From NCBI RefSeq assembly GCF_000003815.2, contig NC_049981.1, positions 16,227,646-16,291,645 of the forward strand: 64,000 bases of DNA, written 5' to 3'. The translations under genes were made by a program, and so were the position numbers. Source of the stretch: Branchiostoma floridae. Taxonomy: Eukaryota > Chordata > Leptocardii > Amphioxiformes > Branchiostomatidae. This document shows positions 51,402 through 63,356 of the stretch, in pieces. The stretch's first letter is position 1, and the number at the start of each line of letters is the position of its first letter. The notes beneath the pieces were generated by a model. The model was not told where the DNA came from, searched no databases, and saw only the letters and a list, made by a program, of their open reading frames with translations.

Positions 51402-52883
51402 CCATAAAAAGTGCTGACTGCTTCGAAATCTGAGCTGTGCTTATTATTTCTCTGGTAAAGCCGAGGACGTATTGATAACCCCACATACATGTATAAAGTC
51501 TTATATAAATGTGTACCAAAATTCAAATTATTGTGATCATTACGTTGCAGGCGACACCCAGTAACGTTAGGTAAGGGATAACGAAAAAAGTGGACAATTG
51601 CAACCTGATGTGTGCGGGTCAAATTGTCACACTCCACCCTTCTTTTTCTCGCCACCTGCCTTCTAATTGAGAAAAAACGAATGCCGGGAAAGTAATGACT
51701 CCAATGATTTGTGATTTGGAGGATATTGATTAAAGGTTTCATACTATGAAGTTGTGCCTCAAAATCTGAGTTGTACTTGTTATTTCTGGGTGAGGCCGAG
51801 AACTTTTTGATCACTCCTCGTACTTCGGTTTCTGTTTCTGTCACCAGACGAGCCCGTTCCTGTTGCATATCTCTGTTACAAAGTTATGCATTGAATCAGA
51901 TTTTAGTTGAATTCCCTGTAGTGTGGCACCACCGCGCATAGTGTTTACATGTTGCAATCTAAATAAAGAAAATTGACAGCTAGCTGTTACTATACATCAA
52001 ACTTATACTATAATGTGTATACGGACGCGTATCCAGAATAGGACGACACTCCCACATGAAGAGCCACCTTGGCAAGTGACTGGCTGTTTGCGAATCCATC
52101 ATAATTGCCAGTGAATTTTGTGGCAAAACAGAAATGAAAGATGACGATATGTGTGTTACACAAAACGTATAATGTTACTTGCCGTCAGTTACCCATATGC
52201 CTAAAAGTATGTAGGTCATAATAACAACTGTTTTCGGCACTCTTCATTGAGGATACTTGTGAATTCATAGTGCTATTTGTGTTTGGAACAAACGCTATAA
52301 CCAAAATAGACCAAACTATCAGGCCTATCAACTCAAATGTTTTCTGGGTTAAAAAGAAACAACTGTAAAATATGCATTTAATGAGACTTTCATCGCCTTG
52401 TTTTGACTTCAATAGTTTGTTTAATAAAGCCGGCCTAGATACTTAGTTGTTATTGACAACCCTTTACTCTCATCAAAAACACGTTAAGCCTCATCTGCGC
52501 TACCTATATTTTGTACTAATATAATCAAATGGTGTGTTGGATCGGTTTGCTAAGACAATGGTGTACACAGACCGTCATGTGTGTCTATGGAGTACTGGAG
52601 ACGCATTCGCCTCTTGGATAAGTGGTTAAAAATAACCGTATCGCGTGTTTGAGGTGATAAACACACGTCATGAGTTTATGCGAGTAACGTCATGTGTTTG
52701 TGTATAAACACCGCAAACCGACTGCTGTCCTTGCAACCAAGACTTGTCCTTCTGTCATCATCACACATTGACAGGACCTTCCCATGGGTTTGGTCCGACC
52801 ACTCCCCAAATAATTTAAGGTCGGCGCTGGGATGGGAGCAGTCTGGAATCCGACCTATTCTATAGCTGCTGAAATAAAGTGCG

Positions 52884-53470
52884 TAACAGGTTGTTTCNNN
52901 NNNNNNNNNNNNNNNNNNNNNNNNNNNNNNNNNNNNNNNNNNNNNNNNNNNNNNNNNNNNNNNNNNNNNNNNNNNNNNNNNNNNNNNNNNNNNNNNNCGT
53001 CAGTTCGATTACATGTGGGATAGGTTCGCAACAAGCTCAAGTCTTTTCGCAACAAGGTACAAAGTCGTTTCGCAACAAGGTACAAGTCGTTTCGCATCAT
53101 TTGAATGTTATTAATCTTGATAGCCTAATAGTATTAGAAATCGTATTCCTAACATAATTATACTCCTTTCGCGTAAAAATTTACCGGGTGCGAAAGACAA
53201 CCCCGGCGGCAGAGGAACATGGGGCCGCATGGACCTGGCAGCCCGGTTATTTTCATGCGCCGGGCGGTACAGTTCATACGTGCACAGATAGGAGTATAAT
53301 TATGTTAGGAATACGTAAACGATTTCTAATACTATAAGATTTCTAATACTATCATAATTAATAACATTCAAATGTTGCAAAACGACTTGTAATTTGTACA
53401 TGTTGCGAAAAGACTTGCCTTGTTGCGAACTGACGGTTGCGAACTGACATTGTTGCGAAACAACCTGACC
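52884..53470. mobile_element. Foldback element with GTTGCGAA subrepeats, containing an assembly gap
   Basis: The left end AACAGGTTGTTTC (before the gap) is mirrored by GAAACAACCTG near 53457-53467. Sequence 53040-53160 (TTTCGCAACAAGGTACAAGT, then GAATGTTATTAAT, GTATTAGAAATCGT, ATTCCTAACATAATTATACT) is mirrored in 53293-53420. Several TTCGCAACAAG units repeat within each arm. The N run at 52898-52997 lies in the left arm. Outside, ATAAAGTGCGTAA (about 52874-52886) has an inverted copy at about 53811, hinting at a larger composite. Confidence 0.75.
52898..52997. other. Assembly gap (100 N)
   Basis: A run of exactly 100 N, a conventional placeholder length; its true size is therefore unknown. 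Confidence 1.
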
Positions 53471-54205
53471 GCTCCAGTTCGCTCCTCTGATCACGGCAAG
53501 CAGAATTAGTCTTTTCCTGCCTTTGATTTTTTTCTTCAAATTCATCGCCGGTTGGTGCAGACCACTTTGATATAGAATAGTACGCCAGTTTTCCGATCAA
53601 CGTCCAACCTGCAACTCACACATGGCTTTGCTTACAACTAACTCTCGACCACGGTCCGGGAAAGAAAGGTTAACTTAAGAGGCCGGCCATGGTTGATTGT
53701 GTGGGACAGGGGCTTTACTTTGGTACCATACTCCGCTTCAAAGTCTGCTATAGATAGACAACATCAGCTAAGGTTGTTCACAGCTGCCCTGCTTAAAGTA
53801 GCAATTTATTACGCACTTTATTTCAGTATAAACAAAACGAATCCAGACTGCAATACATAGTAAAGATATCAATAAAGACTGACTTACAAAGTGCCTCATT
53901 GTGTGATGAGATATGGAATATTTCTGTGACATCATTTTTGTTGCTGCAAATTGTGTAGTTATCCTTACTTTGGAGAGCCTGACCACTGACAGAATATTCT
54001 GCAAATTGAGTTAAATCAGTCTAACCAAAAGATCAAAAGAAAGTCATATGTATTTCCAATGTTCGTAATGATATGTGTTACAAGCCTCACTATGAAGAAA
54101 TATCAATAAAAACGTAATCAACAAGTAAGTAGGTCTTAAAATGGGAAATGGTGTTCTTCCGCCACCATCCAAATACAAATCTTGCTGTAACTCCTCAGGT
54201 ATCTT

Positions 54206-54417
54206 CCTTATACCCCCCTCACATTAGGCGCGATTCCATCGGACGACAAGTCTGCGAGCTCTAATTTATGAGGAGGCATGACCCTGACGGGAAGAGGAAA
54301 CTCTGCCATTTCTTCGTCTGCATCATGGTCATGCCTCCTCGTAATTTAGAGCTCGCAGACTCGTCGTCCGATCGAATCGCGCCTAATAATGTGAGGGGGG
54401 TATAAGGGCATGAACGG
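54206..54417. mobile_element. ~210-bp MITE with ~75-bp terminal inverted repeats
   Basis: The left end CCTTATACCCCCCTCACATT continues AGGCGCGATTCCATCGGACG and on to GAGGAGGCATGACC. The right end is the inverse of the same series, with a 3-bp insertion (AATAAT for ATT). The spacer is only about 50 bp. TA dinucleotides at both ends may be the target duplication. Confidence 0.88.
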
Positions 54418-54637
54418 AGAAGGTCATTTTTTTCATTTATTTGTCATAAGAGCGCATTTGGGAACAGTCCTGTATTCTGACACCGCCTTTTTTCTGACAT
54501 CCCTATGTTCCGATAGCCATATGTATGTTGGAGTTTAATTTAATAAGGTTTAGTTAGGAAGTGTGATACATAGGGGTGATTGTTATAGGGTGTCGGAACA
54601 TAAGAGTTTCGGAGCAAAGGGGTGTATGAACTTAGAC

Positions 54638-54643
54638 TTTATT
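54638..54643 (-). terminator. Polyadenylation signal of the Kunitz/antistasin gene
   Basis: AATAAA on the minus strand only about 45 nt past the stop codon at 54684, giving a very short 3'UTR. Confidence 0.55.
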
Positions 54644-54683
54644 TCGGTTGTGTCAGAAGAACATCATTGTTCTCAGCGCAGCT

Positions 54684-57600
54684 CTATCCGACGTAATGCT
54701 CCGGTGCGTTAGCCGACTCGTGCATGACGACCACACAGTCACAGGTAGGGCACCCGGAAGCGTCGATGCTGTGTTCTCCCTCCTGACACGGTCCGGGGCA
54801 GTCGAGGACAGGGCAGTCCAACACCGGCAGGCAGTTTGTCGTGCAGTACTCACAGCCCTCTCCGTCCGTCAGTGTCTACAGACAGGATGGCAAGGAAACG
54901 TGTTAGTCACCAAGAAGATAATGTTTTTGGCGCCAACGTTTGTAGCGTTGTTTGTGGTTTACGGTGCGGTCGCATACGTACGTATCATGCGATTTTGATG
55001 TAAATTTTCAAGAAGGCTGTGACAAAACCATACCGCCGACAAAGATAAGACAGCCTTCTCTCGTAAACAAACAGCTGACTTGTGCATGGCACGTGCAGGG
55101 CCCATCCCAAGAATGCCCTCAGTTTCTATTTCAGTTTCAAAGAGATTGTACTATTTTACACGCTGACCTCTCTTAACTATTTCACGAGTTACAGTATTTA
55201 CCTCTCTGGTATACCCGGCTGGGCACTTGGGACACTCCCTGAGGGGGCAGGGGCTCTCACACTGACAGAGGTCACAGCCGAACTCGTTCTTGGCATACAC
55301 CCCACCGGGACAGGCGTCGTTACAGTTCAGCTCATTGCACTCACACTGGCAGGTGTCACAACCGTACTGGTCCTTCATGTACCTACAGACACAGGGATAT
55401 CGATATGTACAACAGTTATAGCTGTTATTACCTTAGACAAGAGGGTTATGTTTTTGCACATTGTTTCCATATTTGCACTTTAACTGAAAATGCAATGGAT
55501 GTATTGTCATAGAATTCAGTATGTCTTGTACAAAAATACTTTTCTTTGTACTGTAACAGAACTTCTGGTTTTTACATCTCATGTTCTGGACAAGCTCTGA
55601 TCACGATTTTAAGGTGGCAGATAGGTCTTCTGCTCTAAAAGACGAGACAATGTTGCAAGTTTCGTACCTGTAGTGTTTAATTTACGGTCAAAACTGCGGA
55701 ATAAAAGCATCCAGGGGACTGAGAAAGTCTGGTCCATGTGGTCGCTGTTGACAGGATTCTTAATGCATGTAGCAATGGGGAAACGTTTCTAACTTAGGGA
55801 ACACCAAAAAAGGTGAAGAGACCTATGATAAGAACTACGATTTAGAGGGGGAGTGACAATGGCAACGACAATGATAACCTACATGTCATTGGGGCAGGGC
55901 AGACACTTGAGTTGTGGGCAGGCACAGCCGCATGTCTGACAGCCGTTCTCGTCCGAGGCGTACAGATCGCCCGGGCACCCCTCCATACAGAACACCTCGT
56001 GACACACGTGACCCAGATGCGCATGCGTATCAGTCGCTTCAGCAAGCTCCCGAGCAGGAACTGGTGGAGAAATGATCAATATGATTGGTCAATAAATGGA
56101 TGATGTACACAATATACAGAAAGTTATGAGGAAGAGGAAGATTTCGTGAAAAGTCCTACGTTTCAGGTAGCCTCCACAACCTCTCGTCAGTGACTCAGAC
56201 TGAAGACATGCTGGTTAAAATGTATGCAAAGTCTATCCAGTTGTTTGAGCACATATAACTTTTATCTGTGCTGTGTATCTTGTTAGTTGGGTGTCTAACC
56301 TCCAACGGCGTATCAATGTATAATCTAATATGTTCATTCGAACATTTCACCAACATGGTCAAATCAAGGAGGTTTTTTTTATTGAATATTTCAGCAGAGT
56401 GTATGGTTGGGGTTTTGTCTCTTTGGCATGAACAGTGTTTTTTTAAACCTCCTTGGTCAAATAGAGGAATATTTGCCCAGCTATCTTTGTGACGTTATAT
56501 GACCATGATGACGACAAACCAGGGTCAAAACGTGTGAACCTTGCAAGTGAATACTATGTAAAGGCACCAATGATTCTTGATACTTATTGGGTAACATCGA
56601 TTCTCATAATTCCACCCAGTACTCTAAGACTAAGATCATGATGTCAACCTGTGAATACTAGACTACCGGTAAGTGTATTTTAGTACAATTACCGATAGTC
56701 TAGAATTGAAATCCATGTTCATAATTAACGATAGCAGCACGTCTCATGCAAGCTATGGATTTCTATCTAAAAGGTAGATAATTGCTCGTAATAGGTTCGC
56801 GAATAATTGTTCCCATACAGTTTCGCACTGTGAAGAGCCCTGCAAATACACAGCGTACTTGTGGTGCATACTCGCATGCAAACTAGCGACTATGTTCACA
56901 ACTGTTTGACGTACATGTGCATGTATGTAGCGGTCTTGAGATTGGACTCTATAGGTTTGTATACCTTTCTGGCATGTACAAACAGAAGGTATCATTGGTT
57001 CAATCTTCAAACGCGCCGCGTGGATTATGTGTGGAGAGGGCTGTTTAAAATGTTTTGCCTACAACAGCCGTCTATTGCCGATATCAAGAAATAAAGGAGG
57101 TCTTGATAGGGTCCCTATGTGGTAAATTGCTCAGGATGCAAGGCAATTTTGTAGACACAAACAGCAAATGTTTAACGTCTGTATATTACAACAAGTCTGT
57201 CGGCTTTGTTGGATTTCTATGGAAAAGGTCCGGAACGTGGGACCCCGCCTCATTAATAAACTCATAGTTGACATATTGTTCTTGAATATTTCAGCAGAGT
57301 GTGTGGTTTGGGTTTCGTCTCTATGGCATGAACAGTGCTGTAAGATCTACCTAATACTAGATCATTACATCATTGCTACATCACTGAGGACGTGATTATT
57401 CGATAAACCAGACCATTTCTGGATAAGACAACGCCTGACGACGAAAGTGTTCACAGCTTAAAGGAAAATGGGTCTTGGCTCGCCCATAGAAGGCGTTCAA
57501 AGCTGCTTATCTCCAGGCAGTCAAACCTGCATTAGTGACCACCTTTGTATAGTCACCACCTGGCCATTGCGGTCACTTTTTATAGGTCCCTTGGATTTTA

Positions 57601-60493
57601 CCAGACCTAAGCATTAAGAAATGGTCTATAGCAGCCACTTGTCCAACGCGGCCACGGACACACGATTTCCGGTCCCGTAGATACAGAAACACTGCCTATT
57701 GCTACCATACAGCGGCCGTATGTCACCCTGCGCCGAGTTAAAAATCGAAGTTTGCCAGGGTTTGGAGTCATTTTAGCGGTAGGACTTGCCTTGAACGTTA
57801 GATAGCAACAACGCAAGTCTTTGTAAGCATATTTACCAACATTGCGCATGGCAGTATTAATCATTTTCTGTAAATTTGACTTTGGCAGGGTCAGCTGAAT
57901 TTTGAGACGATCGAGACAATACTCATTGCCTTGGTGAGAAAGATTAGTGGGTACTGAAGTCATGTATAACTTATTGCCTTTGGTCAATTGATCAGCATTT
58001 TCTCTATAGTGGCCATATGTCTGTCCCTGGCGTGGCCGCTATAAACAGGTTTAACTGTATCTTTATTGGCGTGGTCCTAGGCCTACGGAAACAGAGATAG
58101 GCGCGACACTATACAGCATACAATGTGGAAATTGCAACGTCGGCTTGGTGTACCGCAAAGATGTTCATAAGTTTATATTCTTTCTGATTTTTCAACTTTG
58201 CGATATACTTCTGTCCTTCGGAAGGTCTTATTTTGTTTTAATTACGGAGCTTGGTCCGAGTAAAAATGAAAAAAAATAGTTTTACGACATCGCCCAATTC
58301 ATAATACATATTCCCCGGGAATTGTGTCATCCGCGCCTTTCTTACAATGACTCACACTCCGGAGTTTTACAATGACAGGATTTTCCCACGAACACTCCCC
58401 AGAAATTTCGGTCCAGGGATAGGAGTAGCCTGGAACAGTTGGCCACGTAGATTGACTTTAAGCAAAATGGGACTTCCCCGAGTTCGATTGTTATTCTATT
58501 TTTATTCAGCTTTACCACATTTGTGGGATCCCGGGAGGATTGACATAACAGGTGACAATCGCCGTTGCAAGATGTCAACCCGGAGACCAGACTGTAAGGT
58601 TTGATCTACTCACACCGGGAAGGACCCTTACTCCTTTTGATAAGAGCGTTGGGTTCTTTAACGTACGTGGGTGTGGCTCTCCCCATGTAACGTGCTATTC
58701 GAGGGATAGGACGTAAACATTTCAAAATTTTAAAAATATATAGTTTGCTGGTGCATACGACTTTTAAACACTAGTAGGCAACATTGGCAACTAGTTCCAA
58801 TCACAGATGATCGCTCACATTTAACACCAACCAAGGCCTAGAAAAGGTCGGAAGGTTATGCTCAACTGACCTTGAGTAATATTCTTGTTTACAAAGCGTG
58901 ACAAAAGTCCAAGATATTTGGTCAAGCATCATTAGGTTTTGTACAGGAAAACTATATACAATGTATATAGCGCTAACGTGGCAATCGCTCTACGGTACAA
59001 CACATCAGCTTCACATGCGCGCTTTTCAGTTAGTTCCAGTCACCCAGTGACATCAGACGGCCTGTCACACCTATCATTAGAACATTTAAGAGGTCCAAAG
59101 TGATCTTAAGCACCAATATTTGTCGTTAATGCACTCTCAAATATTCTTTCAACACTTTGGTCAACACCAGAATAAAGGAACAAACTGTTCCAGGTACTGT
59201 ACTCACTCCCACATCTCTCCATACACTCTCCCCAGGTGTTGAACCTGTTGGAGTTCCCCCCGCAGCCGCCGTACGGAAAACCTTCACATTTCTGCTTATC
59301 GGTGTTGAAGTAAAACGCCTGTTTGTAGTTGTCGCAGGGGCCCGACTCCTTAGGCAGGCTGCAAAAGCCTGTAGAATGGAAATGACCATGTACGAAGGTT
59401 ATGCGAGGGTAACAGTTCGTTACCGGCACTAGGCTTGGGAATTTGCGCCAACGAAAAGTATGATAAGCAAGACCGAACACACAACACACACACACCACAC
59501 AGAACATTGAAATACCAGTCATTAGCATTATTTGTGTATATTTCTTGATATACCCCAGGTTTTCCCATGGGACAGAACAGGGACGATTGATCTGTGACCT
59601 GAGGTGTGGGGTCAACTCCAGCGTGCTCTCTGCCCTGCCCTAAGCACAACCAGACACTTCAAGGATAGTCCCCGTCAAATATTCTCTTTACAGTTCATGG
59701 CACCGGGCGCACAAGAGAAGAACTAGCTCTGAACACAGCCCGGACTTCCTTCTTTGTCATGCCTCATGCTTATAAATGCCCAACCTTAATTTCATCACCA
59801 TGAAAAATGGAGATATAGTTTTGAGTGTGTCTGTCTGTTTGTCTGTCTGTCTGCCTGTCTGTCTGTCTGTTTGTGTTTCCGGATGTTTGTAGTCAGCATA
59901 ACTCAAGAACCTCTGGATGGATTACGATGATATTTGGTATGTGGGTGGGTGTTGGAAAGATGAAGGTCAAGGTCAATTTTGGATCCCCTGGTATGTGACA
60001 TTGGTACTGCAGCAGAAATTCCATCTCTTTGTATTTTTTGACCTGGATGTGCTATGGTCTGGTTTCAACATGTTTTGTGCCGTTATAAAGAGCAAGGCTT
60101 TAAGATTGATACAATTACTCTAGTGTAATTTCGCTGAACTAACGCTTCTTTATTCGTCCAATATTTAGTTTCTTTTCTTGGATGTAGCTTTTGCGTACGC
60201 CTGTCAAAAATTTTAAAAAGATGCAGATGTAGAAAAGCCTTAGTTTATAATCTCTGCTTCCTCTCAGCTAGTCTTAAATTTCAGTGGGTCTGGATCCAGC
60301 TTGATGTTTTTTTCTGAAGAAGAGATACTGTTTCAATAGTGTTCATATAGCCTGTAATCTATGGATCTTGTTACGTCTTGGTGCGTTAGTAACAAAAAAA
60401 AGTAAAGATAAATGAATATAACTTACTTGCGAGGAGTGCCGAGCTCCCTGCCAGATGACAGACGACGAAAACGACCACGGCTGAGGCCTTCAT
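54684..60493 (-). CDS. Secreted Kunitz plus antistasin-like protease inhibitor
   Basis: Five exons with consistent phases: 60493-60427 (signal peptide, MKASAVVVFVVCHLAGSSAL), 59368-59207 (one Kunitz domain), 56060-55883, 55382-55202 and 54875-54684. The product is about 259 residues. The Kunitz domain has all six cysteines at canonical spacing (residues 25, 34, 50, 58, 71, 75) and the FPYGGCGGNSNRF core. The remainder is cysteine-rich, with about five antistasin-like modules, such as CPGDLYASDENGCQTCGC, MKDQYGCDTCQC, CPGGVYAKNEFGCDLCQC and EHSIDASGCPTCDC. It probably inhibits extracellular serine proteases. The Kunitz P1 position (residue 35, after the second Cys) is Asp, not Lys or Arg. The start is the only ATG leading into a leader, 67 nt before a consensus donor (GTAAGT). 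Confidence 0.93.
56363..56456. repeat. Inverted pair CAAGGAGGTT ... AACCTCCTTG with a duplicated interior
   Basis: TCAAGGAGGTTTTTTTTA near 56363-56381 and TTTTTTAAACCTCCTTGGTC near 56438-56457 are inverted copies. The interior TTGAATATTTCAGCAGAGTG...GGCATGAACAGTG (about 56383-56437) recurs at 57282-57336 without the flanking arms. Both lie in an intron of the Kunitz/antistasin gene. Confidence 0.8.
57519..58060. mobile_element. Non-autonomous pogo/Tigger-like DNA transposon
   Basis: The left end CAGTCAAACCTGCATTAGTG is followed by ACCACC; the right end is the complement of CAGTTAAACCTGTTTATAGC then GGCCACGCC. Internal (A/T)AGC(G/A)GCCAC phrases near both ends (57630, 57710, 58010, 58035) are typical of pogo-like terminal regions. 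The interior ORF (57607-57987 minus) does not resemble a transposase. Confidence 0.65.
58500..58720 (+). repeat. Dispersed repeat, copy 2 (see 28190-28440)
   Basis: It contains CCACATTTGTGGGATCC, GGAGGATTGACATAAC, AAGATGTCAACCCGGA, CCAGACTGTAAGG, TGATCTACTCACACCGGG and GGGTGTGGCTCTCCCC. These phrases are collinear with the copy in DCTN6 intron 2 but better preserved. Confidence 0.65.
59820..60000 (+). repeat. (GTCT)n plus GGATGGATT...TTTGGTATGTGGGT element
   Basis: A (GTCT)n run (59827-59873) precedes AACTCAAGAACCTCTGGATG, GATGATATTTGGTATGTGGG and AAGGTCAAGGTCAA. Related pieces appear at 12780-12860 (CTGTCTGTG, AACGGCTGGATGGATTGG) and, inverted, at 34320 and 34786. It is therefore a dispersed family, here in intron 1 of the inhibitor gene. 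Confidence 0.75.
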
Positions 60494-61769
60494 TCTGAGC
60501 TGTTCACGTGAACGTTGTCGCTGTGACGAAAATTAAGAAGCCACAATAAGTGCCAAGGTAAGACACCTCTTGCGCAAGTTGGGTAGGGCTGAGTTTGATA
60601 CGAGTGCTCAGCGTTCAAATAGATATAGCGCGGACTGTACCAACTTATATTAGTCACCATTACGAACATTCACACAATATTCTAAAATCTAAATATTAAT
60701 AATGAAATCAGATCTACATTGAAGATAATTTTTCCTAACAACTCAAACAGAGTGTTTTTTTAATTTAAAACCTACTCTTTTCCTAATCTGAGAAAGTCAT
60801 TTTCTTTCATACCGATAGACAAATACATGGTATGTCCCAGTCAATATTGTTCGTCCCATTGGATAATGATTTACCTATGTGTAATTGTAGTCGCCTTGGA
60901 TCCACGTCGTGTTGTGTGAAGTTTGCGCCAAACTCTGGGCGATACTACATTACCGCTCCAAAACACGCGCTATTTATACACTAGTGTTTATCCGGGTCAT
61001 CAGTGCACCCCTAGTACAACATAACACCTGTACAAGCTAACACCCCGTTACTATGGCAACGTGGAAACATATGACGTCAATCGGCATCTTGTTTTTGAAT
61101 GTTCTTAAAGAGGTTTGTCTTGTGGGTATCAACATCGCTATTGGCCGACTTGTTAGTTACAATGTGCCAATTTCAAACGGGCGATTCCATTCAATACGGT
61201 CGATACCATTTCTTCCGTTTTCCCCCAAGATATACCAGATATTTTTTTCGCACCTGCCTTCGTATGTACTGTTTTAACCCTACATATAATCCTAGATTTC
61301 CTTCCTTGTATTGATAAAGGGGAAAATGTATATTCAAAACATATTATATTGAAACATCGGTTTACCCACTTCCAAGAGTGGAATAGTCCACAAACCTCAC
61401 AAAATATATATAACGGTTTCCGGACTGCGAATTCGAACTTCACACATCCAATCGTTCCCGTGTATATCAAGATGAAGTAACCGATGAAGTGTGGTTCGAC
61501 GAAAACAAGGTTATTGATAATGTTATTTGTGTTCACCTTTGCCCGAGTTGTCTAAATGTGCCAATCCTAAAGAAAAAGAAAGTCATATATCACATATGCG
61601 TGCCGCATTGGGCCCAGCGCAACTTTAAAAAAAGAATGTAGAATATGAATGAACGAAATAATTTGAATGAATTTCTTTATGTCGGGTATGTAACCCATAG
61701 AAACTAGCATACAAAAGATGGTTCGTGACAAAATCACCTACACAACAACCGACCTTGGCATTTTTCAAT
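60494..61769. other. Upstream region of the Kunitz/antistasin gene
   Basis: The minus-strand promoter should lie next to 60493. A TATAAG (minus, about 60649-60654) some 160 bp upstream of the ATG is a weak TATA candidate. The remainder is AT-rich intergenic DNA with unsupported short ORFs. Confidence 0.4.
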
Positions 61770-62200
61770 CTTTGACTCATGTCAACATATAGACGTTAAA
61801 AAGGTGAGGAGAGTAGAGCCTCCCTTGTCAAACTCTGTTGCGACACACTGAATACACTGAAGCGGGTAGACAGTGTTGTATCCCACCTTACATACATAGT
61901 TTGGTTCTTATACCAGTAGACTAGGAATCTCACAAGATATAACGGAACATTTCTGTCAATAAGCGTCTTGAACAACAACCGATGGTTCACTCGGTCAAAA
62001 GCCTTGGACTCTATAAACACACAAAGATGGGGGGTCCCAGTGCCATGTAATATTCAATAACTTCTTTAAGAGTAAAAACACACATGTCAATATCATGCTT
62101 GGGTTTAAAGCCAAGCTGGAAGTCGGATGTCTGGAAGAAAGGTTTAAGACGACTTAGCAGCAGTGTATCACCAGAATATCTGGGTTAAAGTAGTGTACAA
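61770..62200 (-). pseudogene. Broken non-LTR (LINE) reverse transcriptase fragment
   Basis: The minus strand reads DFQLGFKPKHDIDMCVFTLK, then SKAFDRVNHRLLFKTLIDR and LVRFLVYWYKNQTMYVRW. These match the palm region of LINE reverse transcriptases, including the S-K-A-F-D-R-V-N-H catalytic block. After FSV the frame shifts: the expected NG.RQG..SPFLFN segment is found only in another frame as QGRLYSPHLFNVYM. There is no intact ORF and no YADD motif in frame, so it is a dead fragment. Confidence 0.85.
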
Positions 62201-63350
62201 TAGCAGATGTAGAATAATAGAATAAAAGATGATAAACATAATCACAATATACACGTACATGTACTTACAAACGACCGTAACGAAAAATTACCATGGCATA
62301 ACAAGAGTGTATTTAACAAAACGCTTAACCCATATTTCAAGCAGGAAATCAGCCTAAACGCGACAATTTTTCGTCTCCACATCTAACGTTTCTTCTTAAA
62401 TTTTCTCAATACCATTTCACAGTTCCAAAACGGACAATACAAGCAGAATATTGTTACGTTAATATATACGTTTATACTACAAATTTCTTGTTAGAAATGA
62501 TATTACAATCCATAAAAGATTTAAAAACGTCTATTGTCTTTACCCTGACAAGAAAAGAAAACACCAACAGAATATCAATTCTCAATCGCATTTAAAACAC
62601 ATACCCTATATGAAAGAAAACCGGCTCGCACATATGTAAAAAAAATACACATGTAAAAAGTTATGAAAGTTTGATCACAAACGGTGACTTGGACTAAAAT
62701 TACACTGAAACTTAAAACAATTTAAACAGCGAAATCAGGTTTGTTCAATTCTATTATAAGAAATCTATGATATCTGTCCCGATAATGTATGTGTCGTCTG
62801 GTGAGATATTACAAGTTTACAAGCTTAAAAAAGGCTCTATGTAAGTTATAGCTGCTTGAATTACATGTGTGATTCAGTTGAGCTTGAAGTTGCGCTCTGA
62901 GACCCTAAACACAGACGTTGAATCTCTGCGGTATCATTAGAATTAGGCACCACTGTTTCTCTGTTTCCATAAGTGAAGTAGAAACATATTTTCTCTCTCT
63001 CTCTCATGTGCTCAATACAACATTTAATAGAAAGGTGTGACAAAAACCGTTGTACAACAAAACATAACAGGGTGGTTGAGGCCATCCGTCCTCGTTGGAA
63101 TGTTTAATAAAGAAGTGTTATAACGTTTCAGATTGGAATTCTACTTTTCATCAATCTAATTCCTTTTAGATTGAGGAATGAGCTCTATATTTGTGTATCG
63201 TTCTTTGTATGTAACGCAATGCAGGACATGTAGTCAATGACAATGTATAATTGACTGGTCCCTTCATAGCTCTGTGGACTTCGGAAAAAGCAGACACACA
63301 AAACAAACGGACAAATAACTCACAGATGTTCTCTCATATGTAAAATAACC
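62201..63350. other. AT-rich intergenic DNA
   Basis: I see no supported gene, splice structure or recognisable repeat here, apart from a short (CT)n at about 62990-63003. Confidence 0.45.
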
Positions 63351-63356
63351 ATTGGG

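Larger units (their letters stand above)
49840..51835. repeat. ~2-kb inverted-repeat (foldback) structure interrupted by a gap
   Basis: Block A (49840-50026, with TCATTACTTTCCAGGCATTC) is the diverged inverted copy of 51645-51830. Block B (50197-50300, with ATTTGAATTTTGGTACATAT) is inverted in 50385-50460 and again in 51500-51590. The order is A-B' ... B ... gap ... B-A'. Between them lie a GC-rich repeat (50466-50830), AT-rich DNA and the 148-base N run. No transposase is seen. Confidence 0.7.

Noticed and set aside
57607-57987. 126-codon minus-strand ORF inside the pogo-like element
   Set aside because: No DDE/D or helix-turn-helix resemblance; the element is non-autonomous.
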